64,000 nucleotides of DNA from Sulfolobus sp. A20 (lineage in GTDB: Archaea > Thermoproteota > Thermoprotei_A > Sulfolobales > Sulfolobaceae), in assembly GCF_001719125.1 (NCBI RefSeq), contig NZ_CP017006.1, forward strand, positions 1,054,001-1,118,000, given 5' to 3'. Positions 8,341 through 17,642 of the stretch are shown piece after piece; the stretch's first letter is position 1, and each line of letters starts with the position of its first letter. Both the position numbers and the translations under genes were made by a program. Below the pieces are notes generated by a model. That model saw only the letters and a program-made list of their open reading frames with translations, had not been told where the DNA came from and did no database searches.

Positions 8341-8412
8341 ATAATTAATAAGGTAAGTATTACCATATAACTATTCTTTTAAGCTTTAATATTTGGGCTT
8401 TAATGATTCATT

Positions 8413-9432
8413 GTGAAAAGTGTCGTATTGGAGAATGGTAGGGCAGTAATAAAAGAGTTACCTATACCTAAACTTCAAGAAGGTGATATCTTAGTAGAGA
8501 TGAAGGCATGTGGCTTGTGTGGTACGGATATAGAGAAGATTTGTGGGCAATACACTGCTTCTCAGCCTATTATTGGACATGAACCGGCTGGGATTATAAA
8601 AGAATCTACCGTAGATTGGCTTAAGGTAGGGGATAGAGTATTCGCTCATCATCATGTACCTTGTTACGAGTGCTATTATTGTAAGAAAGGTAGCCCAACA
8701 ATGTGTCCATATTATCGAAAGACTAACTTAGACCCTGGTGGATTTTCCGAGTATTTTAGAGTTCCAAGTTGGAACGTGAAAAGAGGTGGAGTACTTAAAC
8801 TCCCAGATAACGTAACCTTTGAAGAAGCTTCGTTTATAGAACCCTTAGCTACAGTAATTAGAGCGCAAAAAAGAGTGAAGATTATGGAGGGTGATTCAGT
8901 TTTCATAGTAGGTTCCGGACCAATGGGATTACTTCATGCAATGATGGCAAAAGTTAACAAGGCAGGTACTGTAATTATCTCAGATATAAGTGAGTTCAGA
9001 GTAGAATACGCCAGTAAAATTCCCCAAGTAGATCACTCTATAAATTCAAAGAAAATGAATGTAGTAGATGAAGTAAAAAAATTGACCGATGGAAGGGGGG
9101 CGGATATAAGTATTATTGCCTCAGGTTCACCATCTGCAATATTATCTGGACTTTATGCTACAAGAAAGGGAGGTAGGGTGTTACTATTTGGAGTACCGTA
9201 TAAGGGAACTACTTTAAATTACGATATAAGCGACCTACTGAATAATGAGATATCAGTAATTTCTAGCAATGCTGCTGTAGAGGAAGATACTAATGAGGCG
9301 CTGAAAGTAATCGCCTCTAAATCTATTGATGTTAATAGTCTTATAACACATCGTTTTCCCTTAGATGAATTTAATGAGGCCGTAAGGGTTGCTAAAGAGG
9401 GTAAGTCCATAAAGGTAATAATCTACGACTAA
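8413..9432 (+). CDS. zinc-dependent MDR alcohol/sorbitol dehydrogenase
   Basis: A 339-residue medium-chain dehydrogenase. The catalytic zinc site is C36 (CGLCGTD), H56-E57 (GHEPAG) and a later Glu (FIEPLA). The structural zinc site C84, C87, C90, C98 is complete. The nucleotide site has GSGPMG near residue 167, followed by SDISEFR, where the acidic residue after the second strand suggests NAD preference. Substrate could be a secondary alcohol, polyol or L-threonine; the sequence does not decide. It starts at GTG with TTTAATAT about 26 nt upstream. Its 3' end overlaps the antisense cbiB coding end by 72 bp. Confidence 0.88.
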   Translation: MKSVVLENGRAVIKELPIPKLQEGDILVEMKACGLCGTDIEKICGQYTASQPIIGHEPAGIIKESTVDWLKVGDRVFAHHHVPCYECYYCKKGSPTMCPYYRKTNLDPGGFSEYFRVPSWNVKRGGVLKLPDNVTFEEASFIEPLATVIRAQKRVKIMEGDSVFIVGSGPMGLLHAMMAKVNKAGTVIISDISEFRVEYASKIPQVDHSINSKKMNVVDEVKKLTDGRGADISIIASGSPSAILSGLYATRKGGRVLLFGVPYKGTTLNYDISDLLNNEISVISSNAAVEEDTNEALKVIASKSIDVNSLITHRFPLDEFNEAVRVAKEGKSIKVIIYD

Positions 9433-10278
9433 AATTACCGAAAAGAATAACACTAGTGTAAGTTTGAATAGTTTTAATGCCATAATTACATCTTTTTCAG
9501 TTGGTAATTCACCAAATCCTACCCTATAACTTCCAATTTTCTCTAAGGAAACGTTTAATAGTCCAGCGGCGATCGCTATGGGATATTTAGCATTGATACT
9601 TTCCATCTTAGCTTTTTTTAAGGATTTCATTCCTTGTTTAACGTTAAGTCCTAAAAAGAAGCCAGCAAGTAGCATAAATAAAGCAGTAAGCCTAGCTGGG
9701 ATATAATTTAATATTGTATCAACCTTAGCTGAGAACCAACCCTCCTTGATTAGTTCTTTAGTTTTATATCCGACCATGCTATCCATCGTGTTGGCTAATC
9801 TCTGTAGCATAGCACCCGATAAACCTAGAAATAAATACCAAAAAATTGGGGAAGTAATACCGTCTACCATACTCTCAAATAATGACTCAATTAGCGCTGA
9901 GGCTATATGATTTTTATCGCTATTACTTAAGTCCCTTCTAACTATCTGTTGGGCGTAAAATCTAGAGCTTTCATCTAGTTTTGAGCCTTTGTTTACGATA
10001 CTATATAACATCCGTATTGAAAAAGTAGTTTTAAGGGAGAAAATTAGTATAATTATCTTGATATAAATATTGATATTGAGCATTATAGGTAATATACTGA
10101 AAATAAATAAGACCGGAAATACTGATACTATCCATATAAAAATTCCATATATATGACCTTTATAAGGCCTTATCAATTTCTCTGATATTTTTCCCGTCCA
10201 TACTACTGGATGAATATATATAGGGGGTTCTGACAAAAGCAAATCCCATAGTATCGCGAGTAACAGTATTAGGAGCAT
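9361..10278 (-). CDS. cbiB: adenosylcobinamide-phosphate synthase CbiB/CobD
   Basis: CbiB joins aminopropanol (phosphate) to adenosylcobyric acid at the membrane in cobalamin synthesis. The 305-residue protein starts with a hydrophobic segment and the family pattern DLLLSEPPIYIHPVVWTG. Further signatures are RFYAQQIVRRDLS, ALIESLFESMVDGITSP, ANTMDSMVGYK, WFSAKVDTILNYIPAR and the tail GSYRVGFGELP. About five membrane helices are visible. The start codon abuts the stop of cobS (10279), so the two are translated as one unit. Length is typical. The 3' end runs 72 bp into the antisense alcohol dehydrogenase gene. Confidence 0.93.
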   Translation of the reverse strand: MLLILLLAILWDLLLSEPPIYIHPVVWTGKISEKLIRPYKGHIYGIFIWIVSVFPVLFIFSILPIMLNINIYIKIIILIFSLKTTFSIRMLYSIVNKGSKLDESSRFYAQQIVRRDLSNSDKNHIASALIESLFESMVDGITSPIFWYLFLGLSGAMLQRLANTMDSMVGYKTKELIKEGWFSAKVDTILNYIPARLTALFMLLAGFFLGLNVKQGMKSLKKAKMESINAKYPIAIAAGLLNVSLEKIGSYRVGFGELPTEKDVIMALKLFKLTLVLFFSVILVVDYYLYGLTLFSNPYGLIKFI

Positions 10279-11022
10279 TTATAATAACATGGACAGAACT
10301 GAGTAATTTAAATGAGTAACCTCATTAACTAAAAGAAAAATGGAGAAAGATATAGTTATTGCTGCTCCCGCGATATCTCCTGAGGATCCTCCTAACGATT
10401 TACAAATTTTATGGAATATAATATATAATATCAAGAACATTATAACGTTATATAAAGAGATAAATGGTACAATTTCTATGAGCAAGAAAGCAATTTTATT
10501 TTTTAGATATTGATTAAATAGTTTACCTAGATTACTCTCGTTCATTGGCTCTATAGAAGCTAGAACAAATAAACTAAAACTTCTGGATATAATATCTGCT
10601 GAGACTATGTTGAGTAATGTCATTATTGAGTATCCTTCTAACTTCAGCATAGCAACGGTCTGAAATGATAAATATACTACCAGTAATCCTATACCACCAG
10701 AGCCGATTTGAACGTCCTTTAACGCTTTTATCTTACGTTCTCTGTCACCCTTTACCATTAGTGCATCTCCCAAATCTAACAGACCATCCAGATGATTAAA
10801 TCCCCTTAATAGCTCAATGATACCTATTAGTAAGATTCCAGCTATTGTACCTAGTATGAAATGTAGTAATGTGTAAGATGAGAACTCAATTATGGCTAAT
10901 ATGGGACCCACTATTATTGGAGCTAGAAATGAATATTTTGCTATGTCTTCTATGCTAACATTGGATCTTATTGGTAACGACGAGAAGAAGGCAATCTGTC
11001 CAACGATTCCCATCTTGCTCAT
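10279..11022 (-). CDS. cobS: adenosylcobinamide-GDP ribazoletransferase (cobalamin synthase)
   Basis: The signature [16 protein letters not shown] near residues 74-89 carries the aspartates that bind Mg and the GDP-cobinamide pyrophosphate. It is followed by KVQ-like [11 protein letters not shown] and a further hydrophobic half with [10 protein letters not shown]. CobS joins adenosylcobinamide-GDP and alpha-ribazole in the membrane, the last assembly step of the nucleotide loop. About six membrane helices fit 247 residues, the usual length. The gene is divergent from cobQ across a 42-bp gap that contains a TATA-like element for each direction. It is followed directly by cbiB. Confidence 0.93.
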   Translation of the reverse strand: MSKMGIVGQIAFFSSLPIRSNVSIEDIAKYSFLAPIIVGPILAIIEFSSYTLLHFILGTIAGILLIGIIELLRGFNHLDGLLDLGDALMVKGDRERKIKALKDVQIGSGGIGLLVVYLSFQTVAMLKLEGYSIMTLLNIVSADIISRSFSLFVLASIEPMNESNLGKLFNQYLKNKIAFLLIEIVPFISLYNVIMFLILYIIFHKICKSLGGSSGDIAGAAITISFSIFLLVNEVTHLNYSVLSMLL

Positions 11023-11035
11023 ATCTAATCATAAG

Positions 11036-11050
11036 TTTATTTACTAAAAT
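11036..11050. promoter_or_regulatory. overlapping divergent promoters of cobS and cobQ
   Basis: On the plus strand TTTATT centres about 27 nt before the cobQ GTG at 11065. On the minus strand TATTTTAG centres about 26 nt before the cobS ATG at 11022. The two boxes are only about 10 bp apart, so the divergent cobalamin genes probably share one control region. Confidence 0.45.
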
Positions 11051-11064
11051 ATGTGATATGATTT

Positions 11065-12462
11065 GTGTCAATAATAGTAGCGTCGACAATGAGTGATTCT
11101 GGTAAATCCTTTATTACAGCGGGTTTAGTAAAAATCTTGAATTCTAAGCCATTAAAAGTACAGAACATGTCATTAAATAGTATATCTACGCATGATGGAG
11201 GAGAAATTGCATTTATTCAAGCATATCAGGCTATTGGTAGTCGTATCACTCCAGAAAGATTCATGAATCCAATACTTTTGAAACCAATGGGAAACGGCAT
11301 AGAAGTAGTATATATGGGAGAATCCTTGGGTATAATGAAAGGCGAGGAGTATTATGACTTAGCTAACAATAAGCTTTGGTTAAAAATATCAGAATATTTA
11401 AAAAGAAATGATTTAGTTATTGAAGCGGCTGGAGGGTTAGGGGAACCTAATTTCATACATAAAGATATTACGGCAATAAAGGTTATGAAAGAGCTAAAGA
11501 TTCCCGCTATATTAGTTTTAGACATTGATAGAGGTGGGGCATTCTCCTCGGCTTATGGAACATTTATGATGTTGCCAGATTCTATAAGAAGTAATCTAAA
11601 AGGTTTCATAATTAACAAATTCAGAGGAGATGAAAGATTTCTTTTTGATGCGATAAAGTGGCTCGAGGAGAAGACTGGAATGAAGTATCTAGGTTATATT
11701 CCATATCTTGAAGAAAGTCCAATTATGCCAGAGGATTCTATGAATATATATGATATAGGTGATGGGGATAAGGAAGTTGCTATCATAGCTTATCCTTATA
11801 TGAGTAACTTTAATGAATTCTACGCTTTTAAGAAATCTAATGCTCACGTGTACTTCGCTAAGAAACCAAAAGAAATTGTAAAGGCTGATCTTGTAATATT
11901 ACCCGGTAGTAGAAACACGTTAGAGTCTTTAAATTGGTTAGTTAGTAAAGGATTTATTGATTATATCAAGAATAAGAGAGTTTTAGGTATATGTGGCGGA
12001 TTTCAGATTTTAGGTAGAAAAATTCTTGATCCCTATGGAATAGAGTCTGGCAAGCCATCGGAGTATAATGGCTTAGGTATATTTGATTTTAATGTATATT
12101 ATGATAAAAGGAAAATTGTTTCTATGACTAAAGCTATTTCTAATTTTGGTGAAATAGAAGGCTATGAAATTAGGAGAGGGATAATTAGGTATCAAGATGA
12201 GAAACCGATAATAGAAATAGTTTCGAGAAATAATATGAAAGTAAGTGTATTTGATGGCGCTTATAATAATAATTTCATTGGACTTAGTATTCATGGTAGC
12301 TTGTTCTCGGAGGGAGGAAAGAAGTTATTAAAGGAATTGTCGGATATTGAAGTTTATTCATCATCTATGAATCAAGAAATTCAAAGTCAAGTATCTTTAA
12401 TAGAGACTTTATTAAACAAGTATTTACATTTAGATGAGATAATGGAGATTTATAAGGCATAG
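11065..12462 (+). CDS. cobQ: cobyric acid synthase (adenosylcobyrate amidase)
   Basis: CobQ/CbiP amidates four carboxylates of adenosylcobyrinic a,c-diamide. Residues 1-230 are a dethiobiotin-synthetase-like ATP domain (ASTMSDSGKSFITAG, then DIDRGGAF). Residues 235-450 are a class I glutamine amidotransferase domain with nucleophile C310 in GICGGFQILG and the later histidine in SIHGSL. At 465 residues it is slightly shorter than many bacterial CobQ proteins but complete. Its GTG start is supported by the upstream TATA box. It is divergent from cobS-cbiB, so three late cobalamin genes sit together; earlier corrin-ring genes are not in this window. Confidence 0.92.
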   Translation: MSIIVASTMSDSGKSFITAGLVKILNSKPLKVQNMSLNSISTHDGGEIAFIQAYQAIGSRITPERFMNPILLKPMGNGIEVVYMGESLGIMKGEEYYDLANNKLWLKISEYLKRNDLVIEAAGGLGEPNFIHKDITAIKVMKELKIPAILVLDIDRGGAFSSAYGTFMMLPDSIRSNLKGFIINKFRGDERFLFDAIKWLEEKTGMKYLGYIPYLEESPIMPEDSMNIYDIGDGDKEVAIIAYPYMSNFNEFYAFKKSNAHVYFAKKPKEIVKADLVILPGSRNTLESLNWLVSKGFIDYIKNKRVLGICGGFQILGRKILDPYGIESGKPSEYNGLGIFDFNVYYDKRKIVSMTKAISNFGEIEGYEIRRGIIRYQDEKPIIEIVSRNNMKVSVFDGAYNNNFIGLSIHGSLFSEGGKKLLKELSDIEVYSSSMNQEIQSQVSLIETLLNKYLHLDEIMEIYKA

Positions 12463-12480
12463 CATAGAAAATAAGTTAAA

Positions 12481-13584
12481 ATGTTTGATCCTTCTTCATT
12501 CATCGAGGAAATATCGCCTCAACTAAAAGAGAAAGTAGGTAACGAGAAAGTCCTAGCCGCTGTAAGTGGTGGAGTAGATAGCACTACGGCAGCAGTATTA
12601 GGCTATAGAATTTTAGGAGAAAGAATAGTACCGGTTTTGATAGATACCGGGTTCTTAAGAAAAGATGAAGCTAAGAGGGTTAAAAATTATCTGAAAGATG
12701 TTTTACCAAATTTGGAAGTAATTGATGAAAGCGATAAATTTATATCATCTCTTGAAGGCACTTCAGATGCTGAGGAGAAGAGGAGGAAGTTTAGAGATTT
12801 ATTTTATTCAACTATTTCTTCTCTTATGAGAAAATATGATGCAAAGCTCCTAATGCAAGGAACAATAGCCGCAGATTGGGTTGAAACTCAAGGAGGAATT
12901 AAAACTCAGCACAATGTTTTAGTTCAGATAGGAATAAATACAGAGAAAACTTGGGGATTTACGGTAATTGAACCATTGGCGGACTTATACAAAAATGAGG
13001 TTAGGGAATTAGCTAGATACTTAAAATTGCCAAGGGAAATTTCTGAAAGGCAACCGTTCCCTGGTCCCGGTTTACTAGTAAGAACAGTTGGGAAGTTTAC
13101 TAAGGAGAAGCTATCCATTGTTAGAGAAGCTAACGAGATCGTCGAGAGTTACTTAAACAGCTTTGGCTATTCGCAATACTTTGCGGTGATTTTTGAGAGC
13201 GATGGAGTTGATACTACGTTAAACGGACTTAATGTTTATAAATATCTCGTAAAAGCTACTGGAGTAAAGGGAGATGTAAGATCCTACGGTAATATAATTA
13301 AGCTTAGCTGTAAGGATATAACAAATATTAAGGAGATAATCGATAAGCTTCAAAAATACGACGTAACTCACGTGTTATGCAGAGTAAGGGAGAAACAAGT
13401 GGGAAAATATTCTATAGGAATTAGAGCAGTTTTAACTGAAGACTTCATGACCGCAGACTACGCAAAAATACCGATTCCGATATTAGATAGAATAGCTGAG
13501 GAAATTGTGAATAAGTTTCCAGAAGTAAAAGAAGTGTTATACGATGTAACATCTAAACCTCCAGCCACAATAGAATTTGAATAA
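12481..13584 (+). CDS. guaAB: GMP synthase [glutamine-hydrolysing] subunit B (PP-loop ATPase)
   Basis: This is the ATP-pyrophosphatase subunit that adenylates XMP and receives ammonia to make GMP; archaea encode it apart from the glutaminase subunit. The PP-loop [10 protein letters not shown] lies at 29-38. Family signatures [40 protein letters not shown] and the C-terminal KPPATIEFE are all present. With 367 residues it is somewhat longer than the usual 310, mostly within the C-terminal dimerisation part. The glutaminase partner guaAA is not in the window. It starts 18 bp after cobQ and may be co-transcribed with it. Confidence 0.93.
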   Translation: MFDPSSFIEEISPQLKEKVGNEKVLAAVSGGVDSTTAAVLGYRILGERIVPVLIDTGFLRKDEAKRVKNYLKDVLPNLEVIDESDKFISSLEGTSDAEEKRRKFRDLFYSTISSLMRKYDAKLLMQGTIAADWVETQGGIKTQHNVLVQIGINTEKTWGFTVIEPLADLYKNEVRELARYLKLPREISERQPFPGPGLLVRTVGKFTKEKLSIVREANEIVESYLNSFGYSQYFAVIFESDGVDTTLNGLNVYKYLVKATGVKGDVRSYGNIIKLSCKDITNIKEIIDKLQKYDVTHVLCRVREKQVGKYSIGIRAVLTEDFMTADYAKIPIPILDRIAEEIVNKFPEVKEVLYDVTSKPPATIEFE

Positions 13585-13634
13585 TATATAATATAAATTT
13601 CCTAAAAAGATGTTTTGTTACACAATAAAAATAT

Positions 13635-14606
13635 TTACTTATTTATCTTTTCTAATAGTTGAATTCTTTTAGCTGGATGAGGATGATCCATTAATATATC
13701 AGCATACCATGGCACTTTACTATTTTTCCATATTTCTACTAGTTCCCTAGCATTCCATGCAGGAACTTCTTCAATCCCATTAGTGAAGAACAGCATACTC
13801 GTTAATTGGTTGGTAGTATTTCTTTTCTTGAATTTATCTAATGCTTCTGGATCCATGGATAAGGTTAATTTAGCTAAGGCTAACTGTAAGTTCTCTTTCC
13901 CTCCCGGAACTGTTAACGCAGAATTAACATCAGCATATGCCTCTCTCATTCTGTTAAGGAATAATACGAATAGTTGGAACACAAAACTGACTGCCATCAT
14001 CGCTATTCCTACTAAGAATATAAGTCCCCCGTTATTTCTTCCATTTCCTCCACCGCTAAATAATCCACCCCAGAACAGCCACCATCCCAAATAATATATT
14101 AATGAAGGTATTAATCCAACAGCCATGAGTAGTTCAACATCTCTATGCTTCAAATGTCCAATCTCATGTCCAGCTACTGCTTTTAACTCCTCTTTATTAA
14201 GTAATTTCAAGATAGGTAAAGTAAATGCTATTCTCTTTCCAGCTATAGGACTACCATATGCAAATGCATTAGGGAAAGGCACATCAGCTATATAAACTTT
14301 AGGAACTTCTTTGAAACCATTATATCTCGCAACTTCTGCTACAAGATTATATAGCCAACCATATACTGGATCATTAGGACTTACTTCTACTGTTCTGTAA
14401 GCCCAGTTTATTAAATAAGGTCCAAAAAGCCACTGAATTATATCAAAGAAGAAAAGGAAAATCAATATTGAAATTATTAACCCTAAGCCAAATGTTGCAC
14501 CAAACGCATAGTCAGCTACAGCTAATGCTAGGGCAAATCCAAGTAATAAGATTCCAATTGTAGCCAATATCATATTTACTCTTAATTTTACTACAGCTAG
14601 ATTCAT
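13635..14606 (-). CDS. htpX: protease HtpX homologue (M48B membrane zinc peptidase)
   Basis: HtpX degrades damaged membrane proteins. Two N-terminal membrane helices are followed by the HEIGH zinc motif, two more helices around a glycine/asparagine-rich loop (WGGLFSGGGNGRNNGG), the third-ligand region REAYADVNSA and a C-terminal HPHPAKRIQLLEKI. I place the start at the ATG giving MNLAVVKLRVNM because a TATA element (14629-14636) lies 26 nt upstream and the family usually begins just before the first helix. An upstream in-frame ATG at 14648 would add 14 residues but leaves only 4 bp to the divergent gene. Confidence 0.88.
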   Translation of the reverse strand: MNLAVVKLRVNMILATIGILLLGFALALAVADYAFGATFGLGLIISILIFLFFFDIIQWLFGPYLINWAYRTVEVSPNDPVYGWLYNLVAEVARYNGFKEVPKVYIADVPFPNAFAYGSPIAGKRIAFTLPILKLLNKEELKAVAGHEIGHLKHRDVELLMAVGLIPSLIYYLGWWLFWGGLFSGGGNGRNNGGLIFLVGIAMMAVSFVFQLFVLFLNRMREAYADVNSALTVPGGKENLQLALAKLTLSMDPEALDKFKKRNTTNQLTSMLFFTNGIEEVPAWNARELVEIWKNSKVPWYADILMDHPHPAKRIQLLEKINK

Positions 14607-14628
14607 ATGATAGTATTCATAGCTAGGG

Positions 14629-14636
14629 TTTAAATT
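14629..14636. promoter_or_regulatory. palindromic TATA box probably serving two divergent leaderless genes
   Basis: TTTAAATT contains the self-complementary TTTAAA. Its centre is about 26 nt from the htpX ATG at 14606 on one side and 27 nt from an in-frame ATG of the CBS gene (14659) on the other. On the htpX side it is preceded by a purine-rich GGAAAA stretch that could serve as BRE. Confidence 0.45.
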
Positions 14637-14652
14637 AGTTTTCCACATAATA

Positions 14653-15051
14653 ATGAATATGATGAAAGAAGAATTAGTAAGTGATTACATGAAAACCCAA
14701 GTTTTGACAGTAGATAGAAATACAAGTCTTAAAGAGATTGCTATAATAATGACTAAAAATAATATTGGATCAGTAATTGTTGTTGATAGAGATAAGCCTG
14801 TTGGGATTATAACTGAGAGAGATATAGTAAAAGCAATAGGTAATGGAAAAGATTTGTCAGCTAGGGCAGAAGAAATTATGACAACTAATTTGATTATGGT
14901 TAGGCAAGACTCACCTATTACTGGAGCATTAAGTTTAATGAGATCGTACAATATAAGACATTTACCAGTGGTAGATGATCAAGGGAATCTAAAAGGTATA
15001 ATTTCTATAAGGGACGTGGCGAGAGCCATAGATGATATGATTGAAGGTTAA
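14653..15051 (+). CDS. CBS-domain pair protein
   Basis: Two CBS motifs fill the 132-residue protein: residues about 8-62 (VSDYMKTQVLTVDRNTSL ... PVGIITERDIV) and 72-128 (IMTTNLIMVRQDSPITGA ... LKGIISIRDVARAI). A stand-alone CBS pair (Bateman module) binds adenine nucleotides and usually regulates another protein; no partner domain is fused. In-frame ATGs also exist at 14659 and 14662, and the TATA box at 14629-14636 fits 14659 best, so the first two codons may not be translated. It is divergent from htpX. Confidence 0.88.
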   Translation: MNMMKEELVSDYMKTQVLTVDRNTSLKEIAIIMTKNNIGSVIVVDRDKPVGIITERDIVKAIGNGKDLSARAEEIMTTNLIMVRQDSPITGALSLMRSYNIRHLPVVDDQGNLKGIISIRDVARAIDDMIEG

Positions 15052-15087
15052 ACTTTATACCTAATTACCGAAATAATTTAAAGTAAT

Positions 15088-15321
15088 ATGGTCAAAATAA
15101 AGATTGTCAGAGAATGGTACGAAATTCTCAGAAGGATAGCTCAAAATCGAAAAATTAGTATAAGTGAAATTATAATTGAGATCATGACAAAGGAGGAGGA
15201 ATGCCTTAATTTACCCTTTGTATCTTCAACCTCTTTTAAGGAGATAAATGTAAGCATAAATAATAAATATAGTAAGGCTGAGATCGAAGATAAGATACGA
15301 TATTTTCTATTTTGTAGGTGA
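15088..15321 (+). CDS. small basic protein of unknown function, possibly ribbon-helix-helix-like
   Basis: The 77-residue protein opens with a strand-like MVKIKIV and a basic helix REWYEILRRIAQNRKISISEIIIEIM, an arrangement that recalls ribbon-helix-helix DNA binders. The second half (FVSSTSFKEINVSINNKYSK) is unlike that family, so the match is weak. Its TGA overlaps the GTG start of the flippase-like gene by 4 bp (GTGA), which implies translational coupling and membership of the surface-glycan-like operon. Confidence 0.55.
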   Translation: MVKIKIVREWYEILRRIAQNRKISISEIIIEIMTKEEECLNLPFVSSTSFKEINVSINNKYSKAEIEDKIRYFLFCR

Positions 15322-16808
15322 ATATTTTGGAAAGGGGAAAGAGAAGAGAAGGAGTGACAAGGATCGGATTATATAACGTTTTATTTAGAATTTCCGTCGC
15401 TCCATTATCTTTCATATTCACGTTTCTCGTAGCTAGATACCTATCTAACCCACCTTACGGCACGACATATTTCGCTACTTGGCAGACTCTGTACGTTTTT
15501 ACTGTTGGTTATTTTACAATTCCTGCGGATCTGTTTTCTTTGATAACTTCGAGATACTCTGCGGAGAAAAAAGACGTGGGTGGAATCGTTATAGTAAACT
15601 TACTGTCTGGAGCCCTCTCTGGTATAATTTTTGCTTTATTAGTACCATACTATGTATCTTTAACTAAGCTTGACATTCCATTGTATTTTTACTCAGCGAT
15701 CTCGTTAATAGTACTTACTTATCTGCTAAAAGTAACTAACGCTATAGCTCAAGGTAGAACTCCAAAAATAGTAGGGATATCTGCAGTAGTATTTCAAGCT
15801 TTACGACTTATCTTCGGTTTGTTTTTTATGTTTGTTCTTAATCTTTCAATTCTTGCTGTAATACTAGCGTACGATATAGGCTATATCGCTCAAATACTTT
15901 TCAATATCTTTTTCATTAGGGCTAATCTTAAGTTAGATTTTAATATAGCTAAAGCAGCAGTTCGTAAGTCGTTGGTCTACATAGCTAATTATCTTCAATA
16001 TATTTTAGAAGCATCTATTGTATGGATAGCTTTGGGGATTACCAATTCTGATCTAGTGGTTGCATATTTTGAGTCAGCCATAATTGTAAGTAATATTCAG
16101 ATATGGACACAAGCCTCATATACTGGGTTAATGGCAAAGCTAGCAGAAGATAAGGACCCCTCGCTTATCCCCGTCTCTATTAAATTATACTCTATAATTG
16201 GTAGTTTATTCTTAACCCTAATTTATTTAGATGGTTACGGTTTGTTATTTAAGCTAAGACCAGATTATATACAAGCCATATTTGCATTATACGTTTTAAC
16301 TTTCTCTAATTATCTAAGGGGTTTATATGGGATTTTTTATCAAGCAATTACAATGGCTGATCCCACTCTTTCCCCTAACTCACAAAACGAGTTTAAGGGT
16401 TATGTATTTAGCTTAACTAGGAATAACCTAGTTTTCTCTCTAGTTGGGTTAGGAGCATCTTCATTATTGATATATCTCTTCTCTTCTTATCCTTCATACA
16501 TAGTAGCTATGTTAATGACTATAGGATTACTCATCAACTCTCTCGTAATGCTTTTTACGTCCTTTAAGTTGTCATCAAGGATATACAAATTCTCATTTCC
16601 ACTAAAAGAGTTCTTAATTCCCTTACTCTTATCGTTCATTTCTCTTCCTATATCCATGAGATTTAAGCCAATTACCTTCTTGCAAATGATAGAATATTCT
16701 ATAATTTGGATAATCGTGTTTTCTTCTTTCAATGTTATTTTAAATCCTTATGGTAAGCAGTTATTTACGTTAATTATAAGAGAATTTAAGCAAAGATATT
16801 ATAAGTGA
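15318..16808 (+). CDS. polytopic membrane protein, MATE/Wzx flippase-like
   Basis: At 496 residues with 12-14 predicted membrane segments, the protein has the look of the MOP exporter superfamily (Wzx/polysaccharide export). Suggestive parts are an N-terminal FRISVAPLSFIFTFLVARYL, ATWQTLYVFTVGYF, and repeated Pro/Gly-rich helices through the C terminus. There is no decisive short motif, so the call rests on topology and context. It is coupled by GTGA overlaps both to the small upstream gene and to the aldolase gene downstream, and a GT39 glycosyltransferase follows. The likely role is flipping lipid-linked sugars for S-layer glycosylation. Confidence 0.65.
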   Translation: MNILERGKRREGVTRIGLYNVLFRISVAPLSFIFTFLVARYLSNPPYGTTYFATWQTLYVFTVGYFTIPADLFSLITSRYSAEKKDVGGIVIVNLLSGALSGIIFALLVPYYVSLTKLDIPLYFYSAISLIVLTYLLKVTNAIAQGRTPKIVGISAVVFQALRLIFGLFFMFVLNLSILAVILAYDIGYIAQILFNIFFIRANLKLDFNIAKAAVRKSLVYIANYLQYILEASIVWIALGITNSDLVVAYFESAIIVSNIQIWTQASYTGLMAKLAEDKDPSLIPVSIKLYSIIGSLFLTLIYLDGYGLLFKLRPDYIQAIFALYVLTFSNYLRGLYGIFYQAITMADPTLSPNSQNEFKGYVFSLTRNNLVFSLVGLGASSLLIYLFSSYPSYIVAMLMTIGLLINSLVMLFTSFKLSSRIYKFSFPLKEFLIPLLLSFISLPISMRFKPITFLQMIEYSIIWIIVFSSFNVILNPYGKQLFTLIIREFKQRYYK

Positions 16809-17632
16809 TAGGTGTGAGTGGGTTAGAAATCCGCATAAATAAGCTATTCGAGAAAGGTAGGGCTTTTGTAGTAGCCTTAGATCATGGATTAGTAATGGGT
16901 CCCCTAAAGGGCATAGAAAACCCTGTCGAGGTAGTTAGTAAGATTGCCAAAAATGGTCCAGATGCGTTACAAATGACTCCAGCTATGGTGAAGTTGGTGA
17001 AGGAGAACTTCTTCTCAAGGAGTTCACCTATGTTAATTGCTAGACTGGATACTGCAAATGTTTGGAGACAGAAGTATAAGGAGTATGACTCTGGTTATTA
17101 CTCGTTAATATACAGACTTAAGGACGCTATAAATGTTGGGGCAGATGCCGTAGTAACTTACTTAGTAGTAGGATATGGTGATGATAGGGTTGAGGGGTAT
17201 AATTTAGAGGCTTTAGCGTCAGTGAGAAGAGAGGCTAATGATTACGGAATTCCGTTCATCATAGAACCATTATTTGTGAATAAAGGAAATCAAGACTCCG
17301 TGAAAGATAACGAGTTAGTGAAATATGTAACTAGGCTAGCATCTGAAATAGGTGCGGACATTTTGAAGGTTGATTACACTGGTAATAAGGAGATGTTTAA
17401 AGAGGTTGTTAACGTCGCCTTTGCTCCAATATTAATAAGAGGAGGACCTAAGACTAGTAATGATGAAGAATTTTTGCAAATGCTAAGGGATGCTTTACAA
17501 GCTGGAGCAAAAGGAGTTACCGTTGGACGTAATTTATGGCAAGCCAAGGAGCCAGATAGACTAGCAAAGGCAATTTCAAAAATTGTACATGAAAACGCTG
17601 ATGTTGGAGAAGTTTTAAAAACCTTTAAATAA
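16805..17632 (+). CDS. fba: archaeal class I fructose-bisphosphate aldolase (DhnA/DeoC-LacD family)
   Basis: DhnA-type aldolases cleave or form fructose 1,6-bisphosphate through a Schiff base. The protein shows [13 protein letters not shown] near residues 21-33, [20 protein letters not shown], and the active lysine K188 in [10 protein letters not shown], then RGGPKT and VGRNLWQ for phosphate binding. Sulfolobales also have a bifunctional FBP aldolase/phosphatase, so this DhnA enzyme might act on another ketose phosphate. Its GTG start overlaps the flippase stop (GTGA); an in-frame GTG at 16814 is an alternative. Placement inside a surface-glycan-like operon is unusual for a central enzyme. 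Confidence 0.83.
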   Translation: MIGVSGLEIRINKLFEKGRAFVVALDHGLVMGPLKGIENPVEVVSKIAKNGPDALQMTPAMVKLVKENFFSRSSPMLIARLDTANVWRQKYKEYDSGYYSLIYRLKDAINVGADAVVTYLVVGYGDDRVEGYNLEALASVRREANDYGIPFIIEPLFVNKGNQDSVKDNELVKYVTRLASEIGADILKVDYTGNKEMFKEVVNVAFAPILIRGGPKTSNDEEFLQMLRDALQAGAKGVTVGRNLWQAKEPDRLAKAISKIVHENADVGEVLKTFK

Positions 17633-17642
17633 ATCGTTTTTT

